A stretch of DNA of 42,219 nucleotides, from positions 1 to 42,219 of the forward strand of contig DASTBU010000108.1 of NCBI GenBank assembly GCA_035711845.1. The letters run 5' to 3'. Each line of letters starts with the position of its first letter. The stretch's first letter is position 1. Shown here piece by piece: positions 16,591 through 23,950 of this stretch. Below the pieces are notes generated by a model. The model was given only the letters and a program-made list of their open reading frames with translations, ran no database searches and had not been told where the DNA came from. The position numbers were made by a program, and so were the translations under genes. The stretch comes from DASTBU01 sp035711845 (GTDB lineage Bacteria; Acidobacteriota; Vicinamibacteria; Vicinamibacterales; 2-12-FULL-66-21).

Positions 16591-18105
16591 ATGGCTTCAG
16601 GAACAGTCTCCACGACCGTTACGACGGTTCCCCTCTGGATAAATGGTGCCCGGGCGGAGGCGCACAGCCCTCGTCGTGGTTCGGTGACCAATCCATCCAC
16701 AGGAGAGGTGATCCGGCAGGTCCCGTTCGCCGATGCGCAGGACGTGGATCGCGCCGTGGCGGCTGCCGCCGCGGCCTTCCCCGCATGGAGCGCGACCCCG
16801 GTGATGCGCCGCGCGCGCGTCCTCGCGCGCTTCCTCGAGCTGTTGAGTGCCAACCAGAAGGAAATCGCGACGCTCATCAGCGAGGAGCACGGCAAGGTGT
16901 TTCTCGACGCGATGGGCTCGGTTCAGCGCGGCATCGAGGTCGTCGAGTTCGTGTGCGGAGCGCCGCACCTGCTGAAGGGGGAGCTGCTCCCGAGCGTCGG
17001 CCGCGACGTGGACACCTACTCCCGCCTCGAGCCGCTGGGTGTGTGCGCCGGCATCACGCCGTTCAACTTTCCCGCGATGGTACCGCTCTGGATGTTTCCA
17101 GTCGCGATCGCCTGCGGCAACACGTTCGTGCTGAAGCCATCCGAGAAAGATCCGTCTGCCAGCGTTCGGATGGCGCAGCTGTTCCAGGAGGCGGGCCTTC
17201 CCGACGGCGTGCTGAACGTGGTACACGGCGACGCGGAAGCGGTCGACGCCATCCTGGATCATCCGGGCATCAGGGCCGTGTCGTTCGTCGGCTCCACGCC
17301 AATCGCCAGACACGTGTACTCGAGAGCTGCCGGGCACGGCAAGCGTGTCCAGGCGCTCGGGGGGGCGAAGAACCACGCGGTGGTGCTGCCCGACGCCAAT
17401 CTCGATATCACCGCCGACGCGATCACCGGCGCCGCCTACGGATCGGCCGGCGAGCGCTGCATGGCCCTTTCCGCGGTCGTCGCGGTCGGCGAGGTGGCCG
17501 ACCCGCTCGTGGACGCGCTGGCGAAGAGGGCGAAGAATCTGAAGATCGGCCCGAGCTTCGCCGACCAGATGGACATGGGGCCGCTCGTCACCGCCGCCCA
17601 CCGCGCGCGCGTGAAGGGCTACGTCGATGCCGGGGTCAGCGAAGGCGCGGATCTCGTCGTCGATGGCCGCAACCTGACGATTGCCGGACACGACGAAGGC
17701 TTCTTCCTCGGACCGACGCTCTTCGATCGCGTGAAGACGTCGATGTCCATCTATCGCGACGAGATCTTTGGTCCGGTCCTGATCCTGCTCCGCGTGAACA
17801 CGCTGGACGAAGCGATCGATCTCGTCAATCAGAACCCCTACGGCAACGGTACCGCCATCTTCACCGAGTCGGGCGCCGCGGCCCGGAAGTTCGAGAACGA
17901 AATCGAGGTCGGCATGGTCGGGATCAATGTCCCCATTCCCGTGCCGGTGTCGTTCTTCTCCTTCGGCGGCTGGAAGCAGTCGCTCTTCGGCGATCTGCAC
18001 GTGTACGGGACGGAAGGGATCAAGTTCTACACGCGCACGAAGACGATCACGACCCGCTGGCCACGTGAAAGCGCCGCGGGGGCGTTTCACATGCCGACGA
18101 TGTAG
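16591..18105 (+). CDS. mmsA: CoA-acylating methylmalonate-/malonate-semialdehyde dehydrogenase
   Basis: A 504-residue aldehyde dehydrogenase that would convert methylmalonate semialdehyde to propionyl-CoA and malonate semialdehyde to acetyl-CoA, using NAD and CoA. Family features are LWINGARAEAH, EEHGKVFLDAMGSVQRGIEV, APHLLKGE, CAGITPFNFPAMVPLWMFP, SFVGSTPIARHVYSRAA and the catalytic Cys290 in GSAGERCMAL. MmsA uniquely requires CoA and lacks the general-base glutamate of ordinary ALDHs; the LGGAKNHAVV segment (KN in place of the E-L-G-G glutamate context) agrees with this. An AGGAG lies 10 nt before the ATG. It is 46 bp behind the transporter. In pyrimidine breakdown it would take the aldehydes formed after transamination of beta-alanine and beta-aminoisobutyrate; a separate role in valine or inositol catabolism is also possible. 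Confidence 0.94.
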   Translation: MASGTVSTTVTTVPLWINGARAEAHSPRRGSVTNPSTGEVIRQVPFADAQDVDRAVAAAAAAFPAWSATPVMRRARVLARFLELLSANQKEIATLISEEHGKVFLDAMGSVQRGIEVVEFVCGAPHLLKGELLPSVGRDVDTYSRLEPLGVCAGITPFNFPAMVPLWMFPVAIACGNTFVLKPSEKDPSASVRMAQLFQEAGLPDGVLNVVHGDAEAVDAILDHPGIRAVSFVGSTPIARHVYSRAAGHGKRVQALGGAKNHAVVLPDANLDITADAITGAAYGSAGERCMALSAVVAVGEVADPLVDALAKRAKNLKIGPSFADQMDMGPLVTAAHRARVKGYVDAGVSEGADLVVDGRNLTIAGHDEGFFLGPTLFDRVKTSMSIYRDEIFGPVLILLRVNTLDEAIDLVNQNPYGNGTAIFTESGAAARKFENEIEVGMVGINVPIPVPVSFFSFGGWKQSLFGDLHVYGTEGIKFYTRTKTITTRWPRESAAGAFHMPTM

Positions 18106-18154
18106 CCGTCCCGGTGCATGGAACGACGGCGAAAACAGGCCCGGTGGAGATCCT

Positions 18155-18730
18155 TCAAGCCCGGCCCGCGAACTCCCGGGTTTCCGTGTGGACCTTCACC
18201 TTTTCGCCTTCCTTGATGAAGAGCGGCACCCGGATTTCGAGGCCGGTTTCGAGTGTCGCGAGCTTGAGCACGCTGCCGCTCGCCGTGTCCCCGCGCACGC
18301 CAGGCTCAGTGGACGCGACCGTCAGCTCCACGTGCGGAGGAAATTGCAGCCCGATCGGATTGCTGTTGTAGCGCTGGATCTGCACCAGCAGGTTGTCCAC
18401 GAGCAACTGACTGTCTTCGCCGACCTTCTCGGCCGGCAGCGTCAGCGTCTCGAATGTCTCCTGGTCCATGAAGTGATAACCGCTGGCGTCCGCATAGAGA
18501 TAGGCGGCCGCGACAGAGTCCAGATCGGGCTCCTTGAACTTCTCAGCCGCCTTGAAGGTCTTGTCGAACACAGCGCGGGTGAGCAGGTTCCGCATCTTGA
18601 TCCGGACCAGCGTCTGACCGCCACGCGCCGTGGGAGTCGAAACCGAGACGTCCAGGCAGTGATATGGCGCCCCCTCGAACTCGAAGAACGTCTTCCGCTT
18701 GATGTCGATTGCCTCAATCAGGCTTGCCAT
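18155..18730 (-). CDS. Elongation factor P paralogue of the YeiP/EfpL type
   Basis: A 191-residue three-domain EF-P-like protein that would bind ribosomes stalled at polyproline. The KOW-like N-domain loop reads TPTARGGQTLVRIKMRNL, with Arg36 at the tip where canonical EF-P has a modified lysine (GKGGA). This PTARG loop is the pattern of E. coli YeiP (EfpL). The middle OB domain has DASGYHFMDQETFETLTLP and the C-domain VELTVASTEPGVRGDTASGS with ATLETGLEIRVPLFIKEGEK, typical of EF-P. A GAGG precedes the ATG. It is convergent with mmsA (49-bp gap). Whether it is the only EF-P or a second copy cannot be told from this window. Confidence 0.9.
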   Translation of the reverse strand: MASLIEAIDIKRKTFFEFEGAPYHCLDVSVSTPTARGGQTLVRIKMRNLLTRAVFDKTFKAAEKFKEPDLDSVAAAYLYADASGYHFMDQETFETLTLPAEKVGEDSQLLVDNLLVQIQRYNSNPIGLQFPPHVELTVASTEPGVRGDTASGSVLKLATLETGLEIRVPLFIKEGEKVKVHTETREFAGRA

Positions 18731-18795
18731 GGGTCCTCATCGTACTTCCCGGTCGACTCCGCCGTCTCTGCCACAAACGTCGTATTCTAGCGTAG

Positions 18796-18818
18796 TCCTG
18801 CCTCCCGCTGAGGCAGGA
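18796..18818. other. Perfect 9-bp inverted repeat between efp-like and M48 genes
   Basis: TCCTGCCTC and GAGGCAGGA are separated by the 5-base loop CCGCT. It lies in the 221-bp divergent gap (18731-18951), with no T-tract, so it is not a standard terminator; it could be a protein-binding site or a leader hairpin. Nothing else is recognised in this gap. Confidence 0.5.
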
Positions 18819-18951
18819 GGCTGTGCACGCCGCCGGCGTACCGAAACGAGGACAAAAAAGCTCGCCGAAGCGGACGGGGGTGTCAGATCCTCCGGATCGC
18901 GCCGGAACACTGCGCCCGTGTCCTGGCCCCGACCTTGCACAACAGACTCGC

Positions 18952-20379
18952 ATGACTCGACCATTGCGAACCGCACAGGGCCGAATCGCGATTCTCGCTT
19001 CCGCAGCCATCCTGTCGATGCAGGTGTCGTCCGGCGCGCAGACGCGCATCGAACGGCACAGCAACAGCTACAGCCCGGAGCAGGATGTCCAACTCGGACA
19101 ACAGGCGGCGGCCGAAGTACGGCGGGAGATGCCGATGTTGAACGACGAGCGCACCGAGGAGTTCGTCGAGCGGATAGGCGAGCGCCTGGCCGGGGAGATT
19201 CCCGCCGAGTGGGAGCAGCCGGAATTCCGCTACACGTTCGACGTGGTCAACCTCAAGGAGATCAACGCATTCGCGCTTCCGGGCGGTCCGATGTTCCTCC
19301 ATCGCGGGATGATCGAGGCGGCCCGCACGGAGGGTGAGGTTGCAGGTGTCATGGCGCACGAGTTGAGCCATGTGATCCTGCGCCATGGCACCGTGCAGGC
19401 GACCAAGGGCCAGAAGTTTCAGCTCGGCGCGATTGCCGGGCAGGTGCTCGGCGCGATTGTCGGCGGCCGGACGGGAGACGTGATCGCCCAGGGCTCGCAG
19501 TTCGGGCTCGGCGCGTACTTCCTCAAGTACGGCCGCGAGTACGAGCGCGAGGCGGACCTCCTCGGCGCCCAGATCATGGCGCGCGCCGGCTACGATCCGC
19601 GCCAGATGGCCAACATGTTCCAGACGATCCAGCGCCAGGGGGGGAGCCGCGGGCCCGAGTGGCTGAGCTCCCACCCCGATCCAGGCAACCGGTATGAAGC
19701 GATCAACCGCGAAGCCGATATGCTCGAGATCGAAGGCCGCGCGAGCTCGTCGGCCGACTTCGCAACCGTGAAGTCGCGGCTTGCCCGGATGTCGCCGGCG
19801 CCGACCTCCGAGCAGGTGGCGCGCGCGAATCAGAGCGGCCAGCGCGTTCCCACGAGCACGGGCGCGCGAACCGCACGCGTCGAGCCTCCGTCCGGCCAGT
19901 GGCGAAGTTATCAGCCTGGCAACTTCCTCCGGTTGAGCGTGCCCGCCAACTGGCAGCAGATCGGGGGAGGCAACACCGTGAGGTATGCGCCCGACGGGGG
20001 CTACTTCCAGACCCAGAACGGACGGTCTACGTTCACGCATGGCATCGAGCTCGGCGTGGTCGATGGCGACGGCGCAAGCCTCCAGCAGGCGACCGAACGG
20101 CTGCTTCGTAGCTTTGCGCAGTCCAATCCGAATCTCCGACGGCAGGCCGGTTACGCCCGCGCCACCGTGGGCGGTCGCCAGGGGCTGACGACGACGCTGA
20201 CCAACGTGTCGGAGGTGACGGGTGAGCGCGAGGCCGTCAACGTCTCGACCGTTCAGCTCCGCGACGGCAGCGTCCTGTTCCTGATCGGCGTCGCGCCCCA
20301 GAGTGAGGCTCGCACGTACCTGAACACGTTCAGCCGTGTGCGCCAGTCGCTGCAGCTCGCCGACGGCGAGCGACGGTAA
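18952..20379 (+). CDS. Secreted M48-family zinc metalloprotease
   Basis: A 475-residue protein with a signal peptide (IAILASAAILSMQVSSGAQ). The peptidase domain has EQDVQLGQQAAAEVRREMP, NAFALPGGPMFLHRGMI, zinc motif HELSH at 136-140 in MAHELSHVILRHG, and the third ligand Glu200 with Asp202 in REYEREADLLGAQIMARAGYD. WLSSHPDPGNRYEAI is also typical of BepA-like periplasmic M48 enzymes, which control outer-membrane protein assembly. The C-terminal 160 residues are not TPRs but a beta-rich region (FLRLSVPANWQQIGGGN onward) resembling domains seen in acidobacterial M48 proteins. I chose the ATG at 18952, directly before the signal peptide. A large hairpin-forming repeat begins 51 bp after the stop. 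Confidence 0.9.
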   Translation: MTRPLRTAQGRIAILASAAILSMQVSSGAQTRIERHSNSYSPEQDVQLGQQAAAEVRREMPMLNDERTEEFVERIGERLAGEIPAEWEQPEFRYTFDVVNLKEINAFALPGGPMFLHRGMIEAARTEGEVAGVMAHELSHVILRHGTVQATKGQKFQLGAIAGQVLGAIVGGRTGDVIAQGSQFGLGAYFLKYGREYEREADLLGAQIMARAGYDPRQMANMFQTIQRQGGSRGPEWLSSHPDPGNRYEAINREADMLEIEGRASSSADFATVKSRLARMSPAPTSEQVARANQSGQRVPTSTGARTARVEPPSGQWRSYQPGNFLRLSVPANWQQIGGGNTVRYAPDGGYFQTQNGRSTFTHGIELGVVDGDGASLQQATERLLRSFAQSNPNLRRQAGYARATVGGRQGLTTTLTNVSEVTGEREAVNVSTVQLRDGSVLFLIGVAPQSEARTYLNTFSRVRQSLQLADGERR

Positions 20380-20430
20380 CGGGAACCGGCGCGGCAGGTC
20401 GCACTCCGCCGTCACGATCCAAGGACACTG

Positions 20431-20609
20431 GGTCCCTGGTCCCTTGGTCCCTGAGTCCTCGGTCCCTGAGTCCTCGGTCCCTGGTCCTCGTCCCGGGGTC
20501 CTCAGTCCATGGTCCTCTCAGTCCCTGAGTCCCAGGTCGGACTGAGGGACCCGGGACCAGGGACCAGGACTAAGGGACCCGAGGACCAGGGACCAAGGGA
20601 CCAGGGACC
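20431..20609. repeat. Intergenic GGTCCCTG-word repeat forming a long imperfect hairpin
   Basis: Arm 1 (20431-20508) is made of GGTCCCTG, GAGTCCTC and GGTCCTCG words. Arm 2 (20539-20609) is made of their complements (GGACCAGG, GGGACC). The outermost 23 bases of arm 1 (20431-20453) pair perfectly with 20587-20609, and most of the rest pairs with small bulges. It lies in the 412-bp gap between the M48 stop and the second kinase start; the remaining 130 bp (20630-20760) hold no gene I can support. Confidence 0.85.
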
Positions 20610-20779
20610 TTGGAACTGACGTCGTCGTGATCCGATTGAAGTGGCGCTCCCGTGGTCGTGAGGTTGGAACTCAGGCTGGCGGCGGTCGCCGTCCGCTTAT
20701 CGTCACCTCCGGAACCACCATGGCAGCGTAAGCTCCCAAACGCACCGCGGGCGACGGCCCCGTGAGTTCCAACCCCGTC

Positions 20780-20785
20780 TATACT
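20780..20785 (+). promoter_or_regulatory. -10 box (TATACT) six bases before the kinase GTG
   Basis: TATACT followed by CGCAGT and then GTG at 20792. A transcript starting about 7 bases after the hexamer would begin at the GTG itself, giving a leaderless mRNA. No clear -35 box. Confidence 0.4.
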
Positions 20786-20791
20786 CGCAGT

Positions 20792-23410
20792 GTGAGTTTC
20801 GCCGACGAACAGGTCACGAAAACCGGCCTCTCACCAGACGTCGCGGGCCCCCACATTGGACCGTACACGCTCATCCGCGAGATTGGCAGCGGCGGGATGG
20901 GCACGGTCTACCTTGCCGTCCGGAACGACGAGTTCCGGCAGCGCGTGGCGCTCAAAGTGCTCAAGCGGGGCATGGATACCGACACGATCGTCCGCCGGTT
21001 CCGGAACGAACGTCAGATCCTCGCGAGCCTCGAGCATCCGTTCATCGCCAGGCTGCTCGATGGCGGCACCACGCCCGACGGCCTGCCGTACTTCGCGATG
21101 GAGTACGTCGAAGGCCAGAGAATCGTTGCATACTGCGACGCCCTCGGTCTCGACACCAACGCGAGAATCGAGCTGTTCCGGAAGGTCTGTTCGGCGGTTC
21201 AGTACGCGCATCAGAACCTGATCATCCATCGCGACATCAAACCGGCCAATGTTCTCGTGACGTGGGACGGCACGCCGAAGCTGCTGGACTTCGGGGTTGC
21301 CAAGCTGCTGAACGCCGAGCTGGCAGGCGAGACCGTGGCGGCCACCGTCATCGGCGCTCAGATGATGACGCCGGACTATGCGAGTCCAGAGCAGGTCCGC
21401 GGCGAGGCCGCCACGACGGCCACCGACGTGTACTCGCTCGGCATGCTTCTCTACGAGTTGCTGACCGGTCGCCGGCCGTATCGCCTCGACAGCCGCACGC
21501 CTGCGGAAATCGCGCGCGTGGTCTGCGACTCGGTGCCTGTCCCGCCCAGCACGGCAGTGACGCAGGTTCTCCACGCTCCCGAGGCCGGGAGCGCCATCGT
21601 TCCGGAAACTCCGACCGGCCCGCCATCCGAGAAGGCTGCCGCAGGTATGGAACGACTCCGGCGGCGTCTTGCCGGTGATCTCGACACCATCGTTCTGAAG
21701 GCGCTCGCCAAGGAACCGCTGCGGCGATACGCGTCAGTCGATCAGTTCTCGGAGGACCTGCACCGGCACATGGCGGGGCTGCCGGTGATGGCGCGTAGGG
21801 ATACGTTCGGCTACCGCGCCACGAAATTCGTGCGGCGCAACCGCCTCGCCGTGATCGCCGCCGCGCTCGTATTTCTTGCGCTCATCGCGGGCATCGTCGG
21901 TACCACGTGGCAGGCGCGCGCGGCACGGCGCGAGCGGGTCCGGGCGGAGCAGCGGTTCAACGATGTCCGCCAGCTCGCCAACGCGTTCCTCTTCGAGGTG
22001 CACGATGCCATCGAGGATTTGCCGGGCTCGACGCCGGCTCGCCGCGCCCTCGTCTCGAAGGGACTCGAGTATCTCGACAAGCTCGCGCGGGATGCGGGCG
22101 GCATGCCAGACCTCCAACGCGAGCTTGCGATGGCGTACGTCAAGGTCGGGGACGTGCAGGGCCGTCCGCTGACACCGAACCTGGGCGATACGGCAGGAGC
22201 GCTGGCGAGCTACAGGAAAGCCACCGCGCTCTACGAAGCCCTCGCGTCCGGGAGTGTTGCAGACGCCGCGACGCAGCGTGGCCGTGCGACCGTGGATCTG
22301 CGCTTGAGCGAGGTACTCGCGTCGTCTGGCGACACGGCCGAGGCGCTGTCACATGCGCAAAAGGCGCTGACGATCCAGCGGCAGATCGCGGAGCTCGCGG
22401 CCGCTGACGATTCGGCTGTTCCGATCGAGCTGCGCCGCGATCTCGTCGTGAGCTACACCCGCGTTGCCGACCTTCTGTCCGCGACGGGCGACACGAAGAG
22501 CTCGCTCGACCATCGTCGCACGGCGCTCGCGCTGATGGAGTCGATCGCGACAACAGCGCCCGATGATGTGGCGAATGCCGGGCAGCTGGCCATTGCGTAC
22601 CAGAAGCTCGGGAACTCGCTGGGCAATCCGAATTACCCGAACATCGGCGATCCGGAAGGCGCGCTGGTGCAACTGGAGAAGTCGGTCGGGATCTATCGCG
22701 AGCTGACCGCGGCTCATCCGACCAATGCGACGCTCGGTCGCAACATGGCGGTCGCGAACAGCAACACGGCCGACGTGCTGCTCGCGCTGAATCGCAGGGA
22801 GGAGGCACTCGCGCGCCAGCGCGAAGCGCAGGCGGAGTTCCTTGCGCTCGCCGAGGCGGACCCGAGCAACGTTGCGGCACGCAACGACGTGGCGATTGGC
22901 CTGTCGAAGATAGCCGAGATGCTGGACGCGGAGGGACGCACCGCGGAGGCCGTGCGGGAGTTGCAGACCGCCACCGCCATCCACCTGAAGCTCGCCGCGG
23001 CGGATCCGAGCAACTCGGGGTGGAAGCTGGCGCTGGCGTCGGACTACAACCGGCTGGCGACAGTCCAGGCGAAGCGCGGCGACCGGGCCGCCGCGATCGA
23101 GAATCACACGAAGGCTGTCGAGATGACCCGTGAGCTTCGCGACGCCAACCCGGAGAATGTCGAACTGTCGGTCGCCGTCGCGCTGGCCCGACTCGGTCGC
23201 GGGGACGCGTATGCCGCGTTCGGCCGCCGGGCCCGGGGAGTGCCGCGCGAGACGGATCTGGCGACCGCCGAGCGTGATTACCTGGCTGGCACAGCGGTGC
23301 TGGAGGGCCTGCTCCAGAAAAAAGCAATCGAGGGTACCGATGTGAAGACCCTCGAGGCTGCCAGGGAAGAGCTGGCCAGAATCCGCGCGGACCGGGCCGG
23401 CGCTCGATAG
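20792..23410 (+). CDS. Membrane Ser/Thr protein kinase with C-terminal TPR-like helical repeats
   Basis: An 872-residue PknB-type kinase. It has the glycine loop IGSGGMGTVYLA, Lys55 in VALKVLKRG, HRDIKPAN at 146-153, DFG at 166-168 and TPDYASPEQVRGE, so it should be active. Residues about 352-373 (LAVIAAALVFLALIAGIVGTTW) are a membrane helix. The long outer part is alanine-rich and helical with TPR-like repeats (ALASYRKATALYEAL, ALSHAQKALTIQRQIA, ALARQREAQAEFLALAE, AIENHTKAVEMTREL), probably for protein binding. I chose the GTG at 20792 because a -10 box sits 6 bp before it; an in-frame GTG at 20762 would add 10 residues. Activating signal and substrates are unknown. It differs from the propeller kinase at 4773 in its sensor half. 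Confidence 0.92.
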   Translation: MSFADEQVTKTGLSPDVAGPHIGPYTLIREIGSGGMGTVYLAVRNDEFRQRVALKVLKRGMDTDTIVRRFRNERQILASLEHPFIARLLDGGTTPDGLPYFAMEYVEGQRIVAYCDALGLDTNARIELFRKVCSAVQYAHQNLIIHRDIKPANVLVTWDGTPKLLDFGVAKLLNAELAGETVAATVIGAQMMTPDYASPEQVRGEAATTATDVYSLGMLLYELLTGRRPYRLDSRTPAEIARVVCDSVPVPPSTAVTQVLHAPEAGSAIVPETPTGPPSEKAAAGMERLRRRLAGDLDTIVLKALAKEPLRRYASVDQFSEDLHRHMAGLPVMARRDTFGYRATKFVRRNRLAVIAAALVFLALIAGIVGTTWQARAARRERVRAEQRFNDVRQLANAFLFEVHDAIEDLPGSTPARRALVSKGLEYLDKLARDAGGMPDLQRELAMAYVKVGDVQGRPLTPNLGDTAGALASYRKATALYEALASGSVADAATQRGRATVDLRLSEVLASSGDTAEALSHAQKALTIQRQIAELAAADDSAVPIELRRDLVVSYTRVADLLSATGDTKSSLDHRRTALALMESIATTAPDDVANAGQLAIAYQKLGNSLGNPNYPNIGDPEGALVQLEKSVGIYRELTAAHPTNATLGRNMAVANSNTADVLLALNRREEALARQREAQAEFLALAEADPSNVAARNDVAIGLSKIAEMLDAEGRTAEAVRELQTATAIHLKLAAADPSNSGWKLALASDYNRLATVQAKRGDRAAAIENHTKAVEMTRELRDANPENVELSVAVALARLGRGDAYAAFGRRARGVPRETDLATAERDYLAGTAVLEGLLQKKAIEGTDVKTLEAAREELARIRADRAGAR

Positions 23411-23440
23411 CCGCACGTGCGAAGGCGGACGGTATGTTGG

Positions 23441-23446
23441 TACAAT
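23441..23446 (+). promoter_or_regulatory. Candidate -10 box (TACAAT) of the SnoaL-like gene
   Basis: TACAAT preceded by TTGG, in the 96-bp gap between the kinase stop and the ATG at 23507. The predicted leader is about 55 nt. No good -35 box is seen. Confidence 0.3.
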
Positions 23447-23506
23447 CCGATTCCTGTTCGTGGAACGGGGCGGACGACGGCAGACCTCGCGGGAGCTGGG
23501 GTTGAC

Positions 23507-23932
23507 ATGACGCGCGACGAGATCCAGGAGTTCTTCGCAACGCAGCAGGAGTACTGGCGGGCGCGGGATCCCCAGAAGCTCGCGAACGGCCATGCCCACC
23601 ACGGAACGATCATCAGCCCCATTTTCCGCACCGTCACTGGATCGCCCGCCATTCTGGCCTCCTATCGTACGCTGTTCGAGATCTTTCCCGACTGGGACTA
23701 TCGTGGCGAACGGCTGCTCATCGACGGCACCAGCGTGGCGGAGCCGTTCAAGGTGACGGCGACCCACGTGGGCGACTTCATGGGGCTCGTGGGCACCGGC
23801 CGCCGGTTCGAGCTGCACGGCGTGCGCCTGTACGACATGAAGGACGGGCACATCCTGTTCGAGCGCCGCTACTACGACTTCACAGGCCTGCTGATCCAGC
23901 TCGGCGTGCTGCGCAGCAAGCCGGCGTGCTGA
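23507..23932 (+). CDS. SnoaL-like / ester-cyclase-family protein
   Basis: A 141-residue cone-fold protein of the SnoaL/NTF2-like superfamily. It shows DEIQEFFATQQEYWRARDPQKLANGHA, then IFRTVTGSPAILASYRTLFEIFPDWDYRGERL, GTGRRFELHGVRLYDMKDGHILFERRYYD and a short C-terminal tail. The pattern F-P-D-W/L and G-R-x-F-x-x-x-G is typical of the family, whose members include polyketide cyclases, dehydratases and many binding proteins with no known reaction. I chose the ATG at 23507 (GGGAG about 11 nt upstream) over an upstream start at 23417 inside the promoter region. It stops 18 bp before the convergent M13 gene. Substrate unknown. Confidence 0.8.
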   Translation: MTRDEIQEFFATQQEYWRARDPQKLANGHAHHGTIISPIFRTVTGSPAILASYRTLFEIFPDWDYRGERLLIDGTSVAEPFKVTATHVGDFMGLVGTGRRFELHGVRLYDMKDGHILFERRYYDFTGLLIQLGVLRSKPAC

Positions 23933-23950
23933 GGCGCGCTGGCGCTTGCC

